DNA from: CAYYAQ01 sp964469555
GTDB lineage: Bacteria > Planctomycetota > UBA1135 > UBA2386
DNA length: 64,000 nucleotides
NCBI GenBank assembly: GCA_964469555.1
Contig: CAYYAQ010000003.1
Span: 33,674 to 97,673 of the forward strand
Direction of reading: 5' to 3'
In this document: piece by piece, positions 53,422-62,581 of the stretch
How positions within the stretch are numbered: position 1 is the first letter of the stretch
How the letters are laid out: every line of letters begins with the position of its first letter
Notes under the pieces: generated by a model
The model's database searches: none
What the model saw: the letters and a program-made list of their open reading frames with translations, nothing else
Told to the model about the DNA's origin: nothing
Program-made: the position numbers and the translations under genes

Positions 53422-56001
53422 TCACTTCTGGGAGTCGGTTTGCCAGCGGCGTGCCGCCGCGCGCCGAGCGGCGACATTGTCTTCGGCGTAGTAACCGTGG
53501 CCGCTTCCGAACACCGACACCAACGCCTCGTGTGCGGTCTTCCGCGCTCCGAGATCGTCCGCGAGGAGCAGGTTGACCAACTCGTCGCGCGCCGTCTTGT
53601 CACCGAGCGCGAGACGGGCTGCAGCCGAACGAGCGAGCAGGACATCGGGATCTCCCGCGCTCTTGGGGAACTTGCCGGCTGCCTGCGTCGACAGCAGATG
53701 GTCATGGTAGTAGTGTAGCGCCGGCAGGGTCGCCGGATCCTTGATCGCCGAGAGGGCGACGCACGCCTGGCTCGCGACGGCCACGACCGGGTCGCGCAGG
53801 GCTGCCGCGACGAACGGCGCCGCCTGCTTGCTCTTGATCGAACCCAGGCAACGCAGGATGCGGTCGCGTCGCGTCGAGAACCCGGCTGGATACTTCAGTC
53901 CGAGGACGAGCGCGGGCACGGCGTCGCTACCCATTCCGACCAATTCGCTCATCTGGCGACTTTCCGTGTTCAGGTCGTCGCCGAGTTTCTGCACGATGCT
54001 CCACGCGTGTTCGTGGGCGCGTCGACTCGGTGGCCATGGACGACGGAGTTTCTCCGCCGAACCGTTGCGTGACCAATACGCGCTGAGCCGTGAGATCGCC
54101 TCGAGCCGCTGGGGTCGTGGCGCGAGTGGGTCGTAGCCGAGATGCAGGTTCGTGACCGCGAACAGCCGCTCGAAGAAGTGCTCCCGGATCAGGTCGTCGC
54201 GGTGGTCGAGTCCCTCGATCAACAGCGGAATACCGACCGGATCGCCGAGCATGGCGAGGGCCTTGGCGAGGTCGCCGCGCGTCTCGACGAACGAGGCGGC
54301 GGCGAGGGTGTCGCGCAGCATCGGCACCGCCCCGGTGTCGTCGAGGCGCGCGAGAGCGAGCGCTGCGGAGCGCTGGACGTCCGGATCGTCGTCCGAGAGC
54401 AGTTTCCGTAGAGCCGGGGTCGCGGGATTCAGCTTCAGTCGACCGAGGGCGTCCGCCGCCGAGGAGCGGTCGAGGGCGTTCTTCTGGGTGAGCCCCGGAA
54501 TCAGCGCTGCGGCCAACCCGTCGAGATGGAGCGGGCGACCGAAGTCCGCCAGGAGATTCCGCGCGTGAATGCGCATGTACAGCTGGTCGCTGGAGAGGGC
54601 CTTGATGACGTCGGGTCGCACGCGGTCGCCCATAGCGAACAGGACCTTCATCGCGTTCTTCCACGTCTTGTTGTCCCACGAGCCCATCGCCGCAACGAGT
54701 GCCGGCACCGCGGGTTTACCGATGTCCAGAAGTCGCTGGCGCGCGTCGCTCTGCGCCTGGGGCACGGGGAACATGAAGAGCTCGATGAGCTTCCGGATGT
54801 CCTCCGGTCCCTCGCCCTTCGGGAGCTTGACTTCGGTTTGTCCGATGGGCAGCTTCGCGAAATCCACGAGCTGGGGGATGCTCGCTTCCTTGATCGTCGT
54901 TCCCTCGGGCTTGACGACCTTCGGTTCCGGAGCCGACTCGACCGTCTTGTTGGAGGGGATGATCCTGTCGAACGGCAACTGACGAACTTCCAGCTGGCGG
55001 GCGAGTTCGGGGTGGTTGTCCTCGATCGGGAAGTAGAGCTTGAAGTGCAACTCGGTCTGTACGGTCCCGCTCGCGATCCTGATCGGAACGCGATGCTCGC
55101 GGTAATCACCCGAGGGGATCTGGGTGTTGACGAGCAGATGCAAACCGTACGGACGCTTGTACGGGTCACGGAAGATCATCCGTGAACGGTAGACCTCCTT
55201 GCCGTCGAGGTCCTTGACGATGATCAGCGACTCGAGGGAACGCTGCTTCAATTCCGTCGGGAAGTTGTGCCCCGTGCCGTTGTTCGTGACCCGAACGACG
55301 AGCTCGTTCTCGTCGATGCGCGCCTCGTACTTGTAGGCTCGTCGCAGTTGTGACTCACTGCGCGAGCCAGGGAACACGTGCGACGTCACCCGGCGAGCCT
55401 GCTCGCCGATCGCGACCGGGCGGACGACGGACTTCATGTGGCAGTCCATGCACGTCCTGTTCTTGCCCTTGCCCAGCGGGGACTTCTCCCACTGGTAGGG
55501 GGTGCCGTGGTTGCGGTGGCACGACGCGCAGGCCTCGACCTTGCCGACGTCGGGATGGAACGCGGTCTTGCACTCCGTGCCGCCCTCGAACGATCCGTAG
55601 TCGTATTCGGGTGTCCAGTGGCAGGTCATGCACGTGTTGCCTTCTTCGAGATTGTGGTGCCGCCGCATCGGGTTCATGCCAATGCCGGTCTCGAATATCG
55701 GGCGCGGGGTGTGGCAACGGATGCAGTCGCTGTGCGCGAAGCGTCCCGTGGCGATTCGCGGTTCCGAGTCGGTGAATGCCCGACCGTGGGTGTTCTGGTT
55801 GTGCTCGGCGTACATCGCCGGGTGGCACTTTCCGCAGAACGCGCTGGTCATCACCTCTTGCAGGTGGGTCTTGCGCCTCGGGTTCAGGGTCCATTCCGAG
55901 CCAGCGGCTACGTTCCTGCCGGGCGTAACCTGACACGCCGGGGACAGGACGAAAAAAGACAGTGTTAGGAATGCCGACCAGGCAAGGACGTGTCGTCTCA
56001 T
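53422..56001 (-). CDS. Pentaheme cytochrome c lipoprotein fused to HEAT repeats
   Basis: About 859 aa with a lipoprotein signal (S-P-A-C, Cys23). Five C-x-x-C-H heme-binding motifs are visible in the first 250 residues: C-G-K-C-H, C-I-R-C-H, C-M-T-C-H, C-A-S-C-H and C-M-D-C-H. They resemble cytochrome c554-type multiheme domains. A beta-sandwich region follows (about 260-370) and from about 420 a row of HEAT-like repeats (for example PALRKLLSDDDPDVQRSAAL). The protein likely transfers electrons outside the membrane, with the HEAT part docking a partner. No partner reductase is in the window. ATG at 56001 was chosen because it gives the signal peptide. Confidence 0.88.
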   Translation of the reverse strand: MRRHVLAWSAFLTLSFFVLSPACQVTPGRNVAAGSEWTLNPRRKTHLQEVMTSAFCGKCHPAMYAEHNQNTHGRAFTDSEPRIATGRFAHSDCIRCHTPRPIFETGIGMNPMRRHHNLEEGNTCMTCHWTPEYDYGSFEGGTECKTAFHPDVGKVEACASCHRNHGTPYQWEKSPLGKGKNRTCMDCHMKSVVRPVAIGEQARRVTSHVFPGSRSESQLRRAYKYEARIDENELVVRVTNNGTGHNFPTELKQRSLESLIIVKDLDGKEVYRSRMIFRDPYKRPYGLHLLVNTQIPSGDYREHRVPIRIASGTVQTELHFKLYFPIEDNHPELARQLEVRQLPFDRIIPSNKTVESAPEPKVVKPEGTTIKEASIPQLVDFAKLPIGQTEVKLPKGEGPEDIRKLIELFMFPVPQAQSDARQRLLDIGKPAVPALVAAMGSWDNKTWKNAMKVLFAMGDRVRPDVIKALSSDQLYMRIHARNLLADFGRPLHLDGLAAALIPGLTQKNALDRSSAADALGRLKLNPATPALRKLLSDDDPDVQRSAALALARLDDTGAVPMLRDTLAAASFVETRGDLAKALAMLGDPVGIPLLIEGLDHRDDLIREHFFERLFAVTNLHLGYDPLAPRPQRLEAISRLSAYWSRNGSAEKLRRPWPPSRRAHEHAWSIVQKLGDDLNTESRQMSELVGMGSDAVPALVLGLKYPAGFSTRRDRILRCLGSIKSKQAAPFVAAALRDPVVAVASQACVALSAIKDPATLPALHYYHDHLLSTQAAGKFPKSAGDPDVLLARSAAARLALGDKTARDELVNLLLADDLGARKTAHEALVSVFGSGHGYYAEDNVAARRAAARRWQTDSQK

Positions 56002-56405
56002 GATCTGCGCGTTCAGCAGAAACAGTGCCGAACGACGGAGACCAGTCTTTGGGGCGCGGGAGAGCCTGTCAAGGCTCCAAACAGCACCAATCGGCACGAT
56101 GCCGCGAATCCCCGTGCAACCCGGTCCTACCGTCACCTGGCGGTAACACGAGACCTGTGAACGGGCAGCGAGGGCCAAGAGAAAAGCACGTCAGCATCTC
56201 GGTTTGAGCGCTGACGTGCACTGGCGAGTTGTGGCAGCGAGATTCGCAGGGATGAGCCCCGCCGGGAACCAGGTGGGCTCCTTCTCGGACCATCCACAAT
56301 TGTGCCGAGACCCAGGCGGGGGAACCATACGTTTAATTGATATTGAGCCAATTTGCGAGGTTCTCCATTGAGACAGCGAAACCCGGAGTTAGGCCGGCCC
56401 GGCTC
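56002..56405. other. Intergenic region between dynamin-like and cytochrome genes
   Basis: 404 nt, all upstream of the leftward cytochrome gene and downstream of the leftward dynamin-like gene. It holds the terminator hairpin at 56186-56219 (own entry), a second small GC-rich hairpin (gagccc 56254-56259 with gggctc 56275-56280), and a third (gagcc/ggctc, 56062-56066 and 56073-56077). An AT-rich patch near 56330-56350 is unusual for the region. The promoter of the cytochrome gene must lie between 56001 and about 56180. No coding frame was convincing. Confidence 0.45.
56177..56219 (-). terminator. Rho-independent-type terminator of the dynamin-like gene
   Basis: Read on the minus strand, gcacgtcagc (56219-56210) pairs perfectly with gctgacgtgc (56195-56186) over a 14-nt loop, and is followed directly by TTTTCTCTT. 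This is the standard form of an intrinsic terminator. It lies about 190 nt after the dynamin-like stop and before the cytochrome gene, so the two genes are separate transcription units. Confidence 0.7.
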
Positions 56406-58469
56406 TCAGCTGCTGGGCTCGCGCCTGCTCTTCCGAGCCTCGGCGCTGGGCGCTTGCGGTGGCATCGGTGAGAGGATCGCGCTCGCATCGGTGGAGGAGA
56501 ACTGGGAGTCGAGCGCGTGGATCTTGCCGCCGACCGTTTCTGCGACAGCGTGCAGCTCTTCGACCGGGGAGAGGATCTTGCGAATCTGGTCGGCCCTGGC
56601 CGCCAGATCCGAGATCGACTCGTCGAGGCCCGGCTTGCGCGATTCGAGGACCTCGTGGAGCTTCACCACGGTCGCCTTGCAAAGCGAGCCGCCGTAGCGG
56701 TCGTGGATTTCGGCGATGGTCTCGGGGAAGAACTCATCCCGGAAGTTGAGCAGGAACTGGTTGAAGAACTTCTTCGCTGGCTCGCCGAGGCACCTGGCCT
56801 TCTGCCGCGAGGAGATCTTGTTGCTCGCGTTCTTCCCGAACAGCCGCTGCCGCACGCGATCTTCGGAACGGAAGATGATCATGTCCATGATCCCCCGCCG
56901 CACGGGGATATTGTCGATCTCGAGCGGTATCGGCGGCAAGCCGAATTCCTGTTCGGCCATGTCCGAGTACGCGGCGTGGCGCAGTGGTCGGAATTCGACG
57001 TCGATCGCGTCCAGGAAATGGACGAGGTCCTGGTCGAAGTCGAGGCCGGCATTGTCCTTGTAGAGCGACTGCTCGAAGCACCGTTCGGCGGAATCCCGGA
57101 TGGCCTGTACGTAATCCTGGAAAAGGGGCTGCCAGACCGTCTCGAACAACCACTCCAGACTGTGGCTCGACAAGATCCAGGTCTCGATCGCGGCGCTCAT
57201 GTCACGTGCGATGCGCGCGCCGACGTCGTGCGACGTGCGTTGTAGTCGCTCCGACAGTTCCTTCTCGAAGCGCTTGAACGCCGGGTCCCAATCGAGCTTT
57301 TGGCAGTCGGACAGCATGCGCCTCTCTTCTTCGAGCGTAGTACGCTTGCTGTCCGCCTCGTCGACATCCGCGCGCAGCTGTTGCGTGAACGAACCCATGC
57401 TGATCTCGACGGTCTCCGCGACCAGATACTCTGCGCGCCGAAGGCTGTCGCTCAGGAACGCCTTGAGATACTCGGTGCTCTCCAGGTAGTCCTCGAAGTC
57501 TTTGCGGAAACGAACGAAGTCCTGCATCGTGTCCTTGCCCTGCAGGGTGTTGCTCGCGGCTTTCATCAGGTCGATCGGGAAGATCCGCAATCGCCCGCCG
57601 TCCGTCGCCTGCTTCAGCGCTTGTGGCATGGCGAGTTTCTCGAATGCTTCGACGATTCGAGCGGGCGATTTCTGTTCGAGACTCGGGACCAGATTGCCTT
57701 TCGGGTCGAGGTCGCGCTTCGTGGTGTCCATGTTGACCACCAGGAAGATGCGGCTGAACAACTCGAGTAGCTGCGTGAACTCCGCGAACACCTGCTCGAG
57801 AAACAGCGTGTCGCTCTTCACCACGAAGATGGCACATGCCGCCGCGTTCCGGAAGTCGCGCGTCATTCGGTCGTAACCGAAGCGCATCCGCGTGTAGAGG
57901 CCGGGAGTGTCGACGAGAACGGCGCCGGACTCCTTCAGGTTCTCTGCGGGCACCTTGACGTCGATGCGTTGGATCGCTTGCGGGAAGTTGTGTTCCGGAT
58001 CGAACATCTCCCCAGCGTTCTCCGCGGATCGGATGTTGAGCGCGAGCTCATCGTGTTCATCGTCGATGCGCTTGCCCAGCGCGGTGGTGTCCTTGTAGGT
58101 CTTCGTTTCGCCGTCGTAGCTCGTGACGACGAACTCGGGCTTGTCCCCGTGGCTCACGAAGACGAGACTCGGATACGCGGGCAGGCTGCTCACCTCGCTG
58201 ACATAGGAACTCGCGATCGCGTTCATCAGGGTCGACTTGCCGCTCTTGAGCGGGCCGAAGATCAGCACGTAGGCGCGCTGCTTCTCGACTTTGTCCGACA
58301 TCAGCCGAAGTTGGGTGCCGAGTTCAGTGAGCCCGGAGCGCAGTCCGTGGCCCGGGGTCTCGGACTCCGATTCCTGTTCAAGTGTCGCGAGGGCCCGATC
58401 GAGGGGCTCGAGCACCGGTCGCACGGTGGTCACGAACTGTTCACAGAAGTGGCTGAGTTGGGTGCGCAT
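56406..58469 (-). CDS. Bacterial dynamin-like GTPase
   Basis: About 687 aa. The GTPase domain is in the first 320 residues: P-loop G-P-L-K-S-G-K-S-T (72-80), G3 V-L-V-D-T-P-G-L-Y, and G4-like V-V-N-M-D. The rest is predominantly alpha-helical with coiled-coil-like stretches (EADSKRTTLEEERRMLSDCQ) and a long C-terminal stalk, matching dynamin-family proteins that remodel membranes. The start ATG 58469 leads directly into the N-terminal helix; the longer frame upstream is not protein-like. It stands alone, whereas many bacterial dynamins occur in pairs. Confidence 0.87.
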   Translation of the reverse strand: MRTQLSHFCEQFVTTVRPVLEPLDRALATLEQESESETPGHGLRSGLTELGTQLRLMSDKVEKQRAYVLIFGPLKSGKSTLMNAIASSYVSEVSSLPAYPSLVFVSHGDKPEFVVTSYDGETKTYKDTTALGKRIDDEHDELALNIRSAENAGEMFDPEHNFPQAIQRIDVKVPAENLKESGAVLVDTPGLYTRMRFGYDRMTRDFRNAAACAIFVVKSDTLFLEQVFAEFTQLLELFSRIFLVVNMDTTKRDLDPKGNLVPSLEQKSPARIVEAFEKLAMPQALKQATDGGRLRIFPIDLMKAASNTLQGKDTMQDFVRFRKDFEDYLESTEYLKAFLSDSLRRAEYLVAETVEISMGSFTQQLRADVDEADSKRTTLEEERRMLSDCQKLDWDPAFKRFEKELSERLQRTSHDVGARIARDMSAAIETWILSSHSLEWLFETVWQPLFQDYVQAIRDSAERCFEQSLYKDNAGLDFDQDLVHFLDAIDVEFRPLRHAAYSDMAEQEFGLPPIPLEIDNIPVRRGIMDMIIFRSEDRVRQRLFGKNASNKISSRQKARCLGEPAKKFFNQFLLNFRDEFFPETIAEIHDRYGGSLCKATVVKLHEVLESRKPGLDESISDLAARADQIRKILSPVEELHAVAETVGGKIHALDSQFSSTDASAILSPMPPQAPSAEARKSRREPSS

Positions 58470-58865
58470 TCTCGGTGGATCTGGTCTCTCGAACTCCCGC
58501 GCGTTACCGGTTGTGTTGCCGGTTCGTGCCGCCTCTCCGGCGCGGACTGGGCCGATTTGACTGCGCCAGACCCGGAATGGGAGATCGGGTTGCGAAATTT
58601 GTCGCCGACGCGGAGCGGTCGGCAATCGTTGCCTTCTGCTGTCGCGGCGCGGTGTTGAAGATTGTGGAAAACCTCGCGCCCGCCGATTCCGCGCGCGGCC
58701 TTCGCTACAGGCCTCAGGAGGCGCCCACCCGCGGTGCCGTACGACCTTGTCCTGTGCGGTTTCCACAGGTTCTCCCCGCGCCTGCCGAGCCGTAACGGCA
58801 AAAATAACACGCCCGGTGCGCCTCCAATGCGACCCGTTGTGTCGTCTCATGAAGTGGAGTCGAGA
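58470..58865. other. Intergenic region
   Basis: 396 nt between the leftward dynamin-like start and a rightward gene remnant. Several open frames cross it, but they are arginine- and proline-rich without motifs and look like chance GC-rich ORFs. The promoter of the dynamin-like gene should be near 58470-58600. No RNA gene or repeat was recognised. Confidence 0.45.
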
Positions 58866-59111
58866 ATGTCCGACCTGACGACGGGGATGCAGATGAATAC
58901 CTCAGTTTCACGGCGAGCGGCGAGCACCACGGCGGCGCTCCTGGTAGCCCTCTCGTGTGCGCCCTTCGCGGCGGCGCAGAGCGCGGCGTTCTACGAGGTC
59001 TTCGGCGAGGGTTGCAAGCGTCGGTGTTCCCGGGGTTCGGCGATTCGACGTAGCGAGCCCTACGACAAGATCTCTCTGAGGAACTTCTGGATCTCGGGCG
59101 TCCGACCCTGA
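58866..59111 (+). pseudogene. N-terminal remnant of a secreted F-G-x-G-C family protein
   Basis: From ATG 58866 (or 58893) the frame gives a good signal peptide (AALLVALSCAPFAAAQS), then A-F-Y-E-V-F-G-E-G-C. This is how a large family of planctomycetal secreted proteins begins after signal cleavage. Right after G-C the expected continuation G-S-V-G-V-P is found only in another frame (agc gtc ggt gtt ccc), so a frameshift has occurred at about 59015. The remainder of the gene is missing; the original frame runs on into the antisense end of gatD. Confidence 0.55.
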
Positions 59112-60457
59112 AACAACAGATAGCCGTCGTGCGGTTCGCGCTCGGTGATCTCACCGGCGACGACTGTGGTCATCAGGTTTCGCAGAGCTTCCGGGTCGTC
59201 CGGGTGGCGACCCAGCGCCCAGGCGAGCTTCACGTACGCGACCTCGGGCATCATGTTCGCCAGGGGTATGACGCCGAGTTCCTGGATCTCGCGACCGGTC
59301 TCGTAGACATTCATCTGCACGAAGCCCCAGAGGGTCTGCAGAGTCATGAACACGTGAACACCCCTGTCCTTCGCGCGCTGCAGCGCGGGGTAGACCTTGC
59401 GGTTTACGTGGCCGAGTCCGGTGCCGGCGATGATGATGCCCCGGTATCCCGCGTCGACGATGGCGTCGAGTATGTCGGGATCCATGTTGGGGTAGTAGTA
59501 GAGGATCGTGACGCGTTCGTCGAAGAACGGCAGGATCTCGACGGACCGGTCCGTCCGCCGCGGAGCGAAGTCCGCCTGCAGCGTCTCGATCGTCTCCTCG
59601 TGCACGATGCCGAGGGGGATGTCGCCGATGGTGCGGAAGGTGCTGCGGTACGAGCTGTGCATCTTCCGAACGCGAGTGCCGCGGTGCAGCAGGTTGTAGC
59701 GGTCGGAAGTGGGGCCGAACATGCAGACCATCACCTCTGCGATTGGGCCGCTAGCGGCGACCTGCGTCGCGTGGATCAGGTTGCGCGCGGCGTCCGAGGA
59801 CGGGCGGTCCGACGAGCGCTGGCTGCCGACCATCACGACCGGGATCGGGAGGTTCTGCACCATGAAGCTCAGCGTCGCGGCGGTGTGGTGCATCGTGTCC
59901 GTGCCATGCCCGATGACGACGCCGGCGAACCCGTCGCGGACCGCCTGGCCGATACGCTCGGCCAGCACCTTGTAGTGTTCGGCGCCGATGTTCTCCGAGA
60001 ACTCCGCGAACAGCTTCTCGGTCTGCAGGTTGCAGTAGTCCGCCAGCTCCGGGACGGAACCGTAGAGCTCGCCGGGGCTGAACGCGGGGATGACCGCGCC
60101 GGTCCGGTAGTCGAGGCGCGACGCGATCGTGCCGCCGGTTCCAAAGAGGATCACGTCCGGCTTGTTCTCGCCGACGGGGAACTCCTCTTCCGGGACCTTG
60201 TAGATCGCTTCGCGGAACCCGGTCTTGGTGAGCTTCTCGATCGTGTCGTGACGCAGCCCGACGTTGTAGCCACTGACGAGCTTGAGTACGAGGTGGTCGG
60301 CGTCGGCGGTCTCCGAGCGCGGCAGGACCAGCCCGGCGAAGTCGCCGCGCGTCGTCTTCGCCTCGATCTGGCACCAGACGGTGATGCCGTGCTTCTGCAT
60401 CACGGACCGCATCGGATCCCGATATCCCTTGTAGGCGTCGGCGCGTTCTTTTGTCAT
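59060..60457 (-). CDS. gatD: GatD, asparaginase-type subunit of archaeal-type Glu-tRNA(Gln) amidotransferase
   Basis: 465 aa. The N-terminal about 95 residues form the small GatD-specific domain (VWCQIEAKTTRGDFAGLVL), which ordinary L-asparaginases lack. The asparaginase domain follows with T-G-G-T-I-A-S (107-113) and G-H-G-T-D-T-M (183-189), the two catalytic-Thr motifs, and S-S-D-R-P-S-S-D. GatD generates ammonia from glutamine or asparagine for GatE. It starts inside the stop of gatE (4-nt overlap, ATGA), so the complex is translated together. Length and architecture fit archaeal GatD (about 420-440 aa) with a slightly longer N-terminus. Confidence 0.93.
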   Translation of the reverse strand: MTKERADAYKGYRDPMRSVMQKHGITVWCQIEAKTTRGDFAGLVLPRSETADADHLVLKLVSGYNVGLRHDTIEKLTKTGFREAIYKVPEEEFPVGENKPDVILFGTGGTIASRLDYRTGAVIPAFSPGELYGSVPELADYCNLQTEKLFAEFSENIGAEHYKVLAERIGQAVRDGFAGVVIGHGTDTMHHTAATLSFMVQNLPIPVVMVGSQRSSDRPSSDAARNLIHATQVAASGPIAEVMVCMFGPTSDRYNLLHRGTRVRKMHSSYRSTFRTIGDIPLGIVHEETIETLQADFAPRRTDRSVEILPFFDERVTILYYYPNMDPDILDAIVDAGYRGIIIAGTGLGHVNRKVYPALQRAKDRGVHVFMTLQTLWGFVQMNVYETGREIQELGVIPLANMMPEVAYVKLAWALGRHPDDPEALRNLMTTVVAGEITEREPHDGYLLFQGRTPEIQKFLREILS

Positions 60458-62550
60458 TCGCCTTCCTCCGCGAATCGCTGCTCCAGCATGTCGCGAACCT
60501 GCCGCGGGTCGACGTTTCCGCGGGAACGTCCTCGCAGGATTTCACCCATGGCGTTCCTGAGTCGGCTGTCGGCGTCGGCGAATGGCCAGGGAGCCGAGGG
60601 CCACTCGAACTCGCTCCCGGCGTCCCGCAGGTACTTGATCATGCCCTCTCGATGCTCCTTCCGGGTCGCGAACCACACGTCGACTCGGCGCGAGGCGACG
60701 TCACCCTCGGCGATTTCGTGTTCTCCGATGATGTCGCCCGGTTCTCCCGGCTCGCGCAGCAGTCGGTCGAGAATCCACATCGCGCCCGAGGGATGTACCC
60801 GTTCACTCGCCAAAGCCTCGACGAGTGGGCGTAATCGTTCGACCTGCGGCAGTTCACGGTGGCCGACCTCGCGCCAGAAGTGGGGGAGGCGCAGCTCCAG
60901 CGCGTGGGCGATTCGCCGCGCGATGGCCGGGTCCTCGGGCGCGAGCTCGTCGAACAGGTCGGCCCACGGCGCGACTGCGAGTCGGTGCGCGACCGCCGAT
61001 GTGAGCCCCGCCTCTTCGTAGCGGTCCGATCTCTGCCACGGCAGCTCCCATCGCTTCGAATCGATCTCGGTGACCCACGCGTCGGGGATCGGCAGCTGCG
61101 GCGTGTCAGTGTCGGGGTACATCCGTTCGGGTCCGGGCAGGATGCGTTCGAATCCCGTCGTTCCGTCGGGGTGCGGCTGTCGCGTCTCCGAGGGGACCCC
61201 GCGAAACGCCTGATCGGCGCGGAGCACGACCTCGGTCGCCGCGGTCTCCGCGTCTTCCTTGTCGCCCCAGACCAGCACCACCGAGTCGTCTTCGTCCGCT
61301 CCGAGTGCTTTTTGGATCTCGCCCCAGGTCGATTCACCGAGGCGATCACCGGCGACGTCCCTCGCCAGCATGAATGGCCGACCGGTGAGGCACGCGATCA
61401 CGCGGGCGCGTTCGCTGAACTCCTGCGCGAATGCGATGCCCGGTTGTGTCTTCCTCGCGAGCAGGCCGGCGAATCCCGGGAGACGCACCGCGCGGACTCG
61501 CTGCCCGGCGCGCAACGCCTCGTCGACCGGGCCGTAGTTGCTTCCTTCGAGCAAGCTGCTCACGTCGAGGTGCAGCTCTTGCACATTCGACAGGGCCGCC
61601 GCGTCCAGGCCGCGCTTCTCGAGTTCGTCTTGGATGCGGAGGAGGTTCAGATGGCGATAGGCCTCGATGTGGACGAGCCGCGGCAGGCGTCGATGTTGGC
61701 TCGTCCCCTTGATCTCGACGCGACGGCTGCCCGCGACCGACACGTTGACATCCTGCCGCCCCGCGCCCGCACCACGACAGAGGCTGCGGCTGACGTGCGC
61801 CACGTCGGCGAGCAGGCGACCGCCGACAGCGACCTCCTGCGGTGTCCACATGTCGGGCTCGGTCACCGTCTCGATCAGCGGCGTCCCGAGTCGATCCGTG
61901 CGAAACGTGATGCGGTGGCCGACGTCCGAGACCTCGCGGCACGAATCTTCTTCCAGCGTGAGCTGGCGGATGCGCAGGTGTCGGTCGTCGCCGAGCTCGC
62001 TGCCGCGGAATGGAATCGCGCCGCCGATGCCGACCATCGCGGTTCGCTGGAAACCGGTCGGGATCGAGCCGTCCAGGTACTGCTTGCGCATCACCTGCAA
62101 CTCCGACACGAGTTTGAGGTCGAACAGCCTGGAGACCCACAGCGCGATCCGCACCGCGGCCTCGTCGATCTCGAACGGCGGCGTGTCGTCCATTTCGTAC
62201 GTGCAGGCCGTGCCGTGTTCGAGGAGGTAGACGATCTCCTTTCGCGTCTTGAACTCCATCAGCGCGCAGCCGTCGTAGTCGCCCATCTCGCTGAGCGTCG
62301 GTCGCATGTGCCGCAGAATGCTCGCGTCGGTTCGCGTGGTCCTCACGCCGGCGGGGCACCGACAGAACAGCTTGCGCGCGGTGTCGAGTTGTTGGTGCAC
62401 CTCGAGCCCGCACAGGAATCCGAGTTCGCGGTAGTCCTGTGGTGAGAGTTCGCCGAACTCGCGATCGGGGAAGTCCAGAGGCGGATCCCGGCGCGGGTTG
62501 AGGTCGATCGGCGGGAGCTCCGACACCTTGGCGGTTCGACGGTCAGGCAC
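60454..62550 (-). CDS. gatE: GatE, kinase/amidotransferase subunit of archaeal-type Glu-tRNA(Gln) amidotransferase
   Basis: 698 aa. It begins like GatB (G-L-C-G-L-E-V-H-Q-Q-L pattern at about 46-55, L-F-C-R-C-P), with the cradle domain V-S-V-A-G-S-R-R-V-E-I-K-G. The GatE hallmark is an AspRS-like GAD insertion at about 345-460 (R-A-V-R-L-P-G-F-A-G-L-L, then I-A-F-A-Q-E-F). After it come D-T-D-T-P and a YqeY-like helical tail (about 550-698). The enzyme phosphorylates Glu-tRNA(Gln) with ATP and amidates it to Gln-tRNA(Gln). GatB proteins are shorter (about 480 aa) and lack the insertion, so this is not bacterial GatB. Confidence 0.93.
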   Translation of the reverse strand: MPDRRTAKVSELPPIDLNPRRDPPLDFPDREFGELSPQDYRELGFLCGLEVHQQLDTARKLFCRCPAGVRTTRTDASILRHMRPTLSEMGDYDGCALMEFKTRKEIVYLLEHGTACTYEMDDTPPFEIDEAAVRIALWVSRLFDLKLVSELQVMRKQYLDGSIPTGFQRTAMVGIGGAIPFRGSELGDDRHLRIRQLTLEEDSCREVSDVGHRITFRTDRLGTPLIETVTEPDMWTPQEVAVGGRLLADVAHVSRSLCRGAGAGRQDVNVSVAGSRRVEIKGTSQHRRLPRLVHIEAYRHLNLLRIQDELEKRGLDAAALSNVQELHLDVSSLLEGSNYGPVDEALRAGQRVRAVRLPGFAGLLARKTQPGIAFAQEFSERARVIACLTGRPFMLARDVAGDRLGESTWGEIQKALGADEDDSVVLVWGDKEDAETAATEVVLRADQAFRGVPSETRQPHPDGTTGFERILPGPERMYPDTDTPQLPIPDAWVTEIDSKRWELPWQRSDRYEEAGLTSAVAHRLAVAPWADLFDELAPEDPAIARRIAHALELRLPHFWREVGHRELPQVERLRPLVEALASERVHPSGAMWILDRLLREPGEPGDIIGEHEIAEGDVASRRVDVWFATRKEHREGMIKYLRDAGSEFEWPSAPWPFADADSRLRNAMGEILRGRSRGNVDPRQVRDMLEQRFAEEGE

Positions 62551-62581
62551 GCACGGACGGTAGCCTACTCGCTGGCGACAA

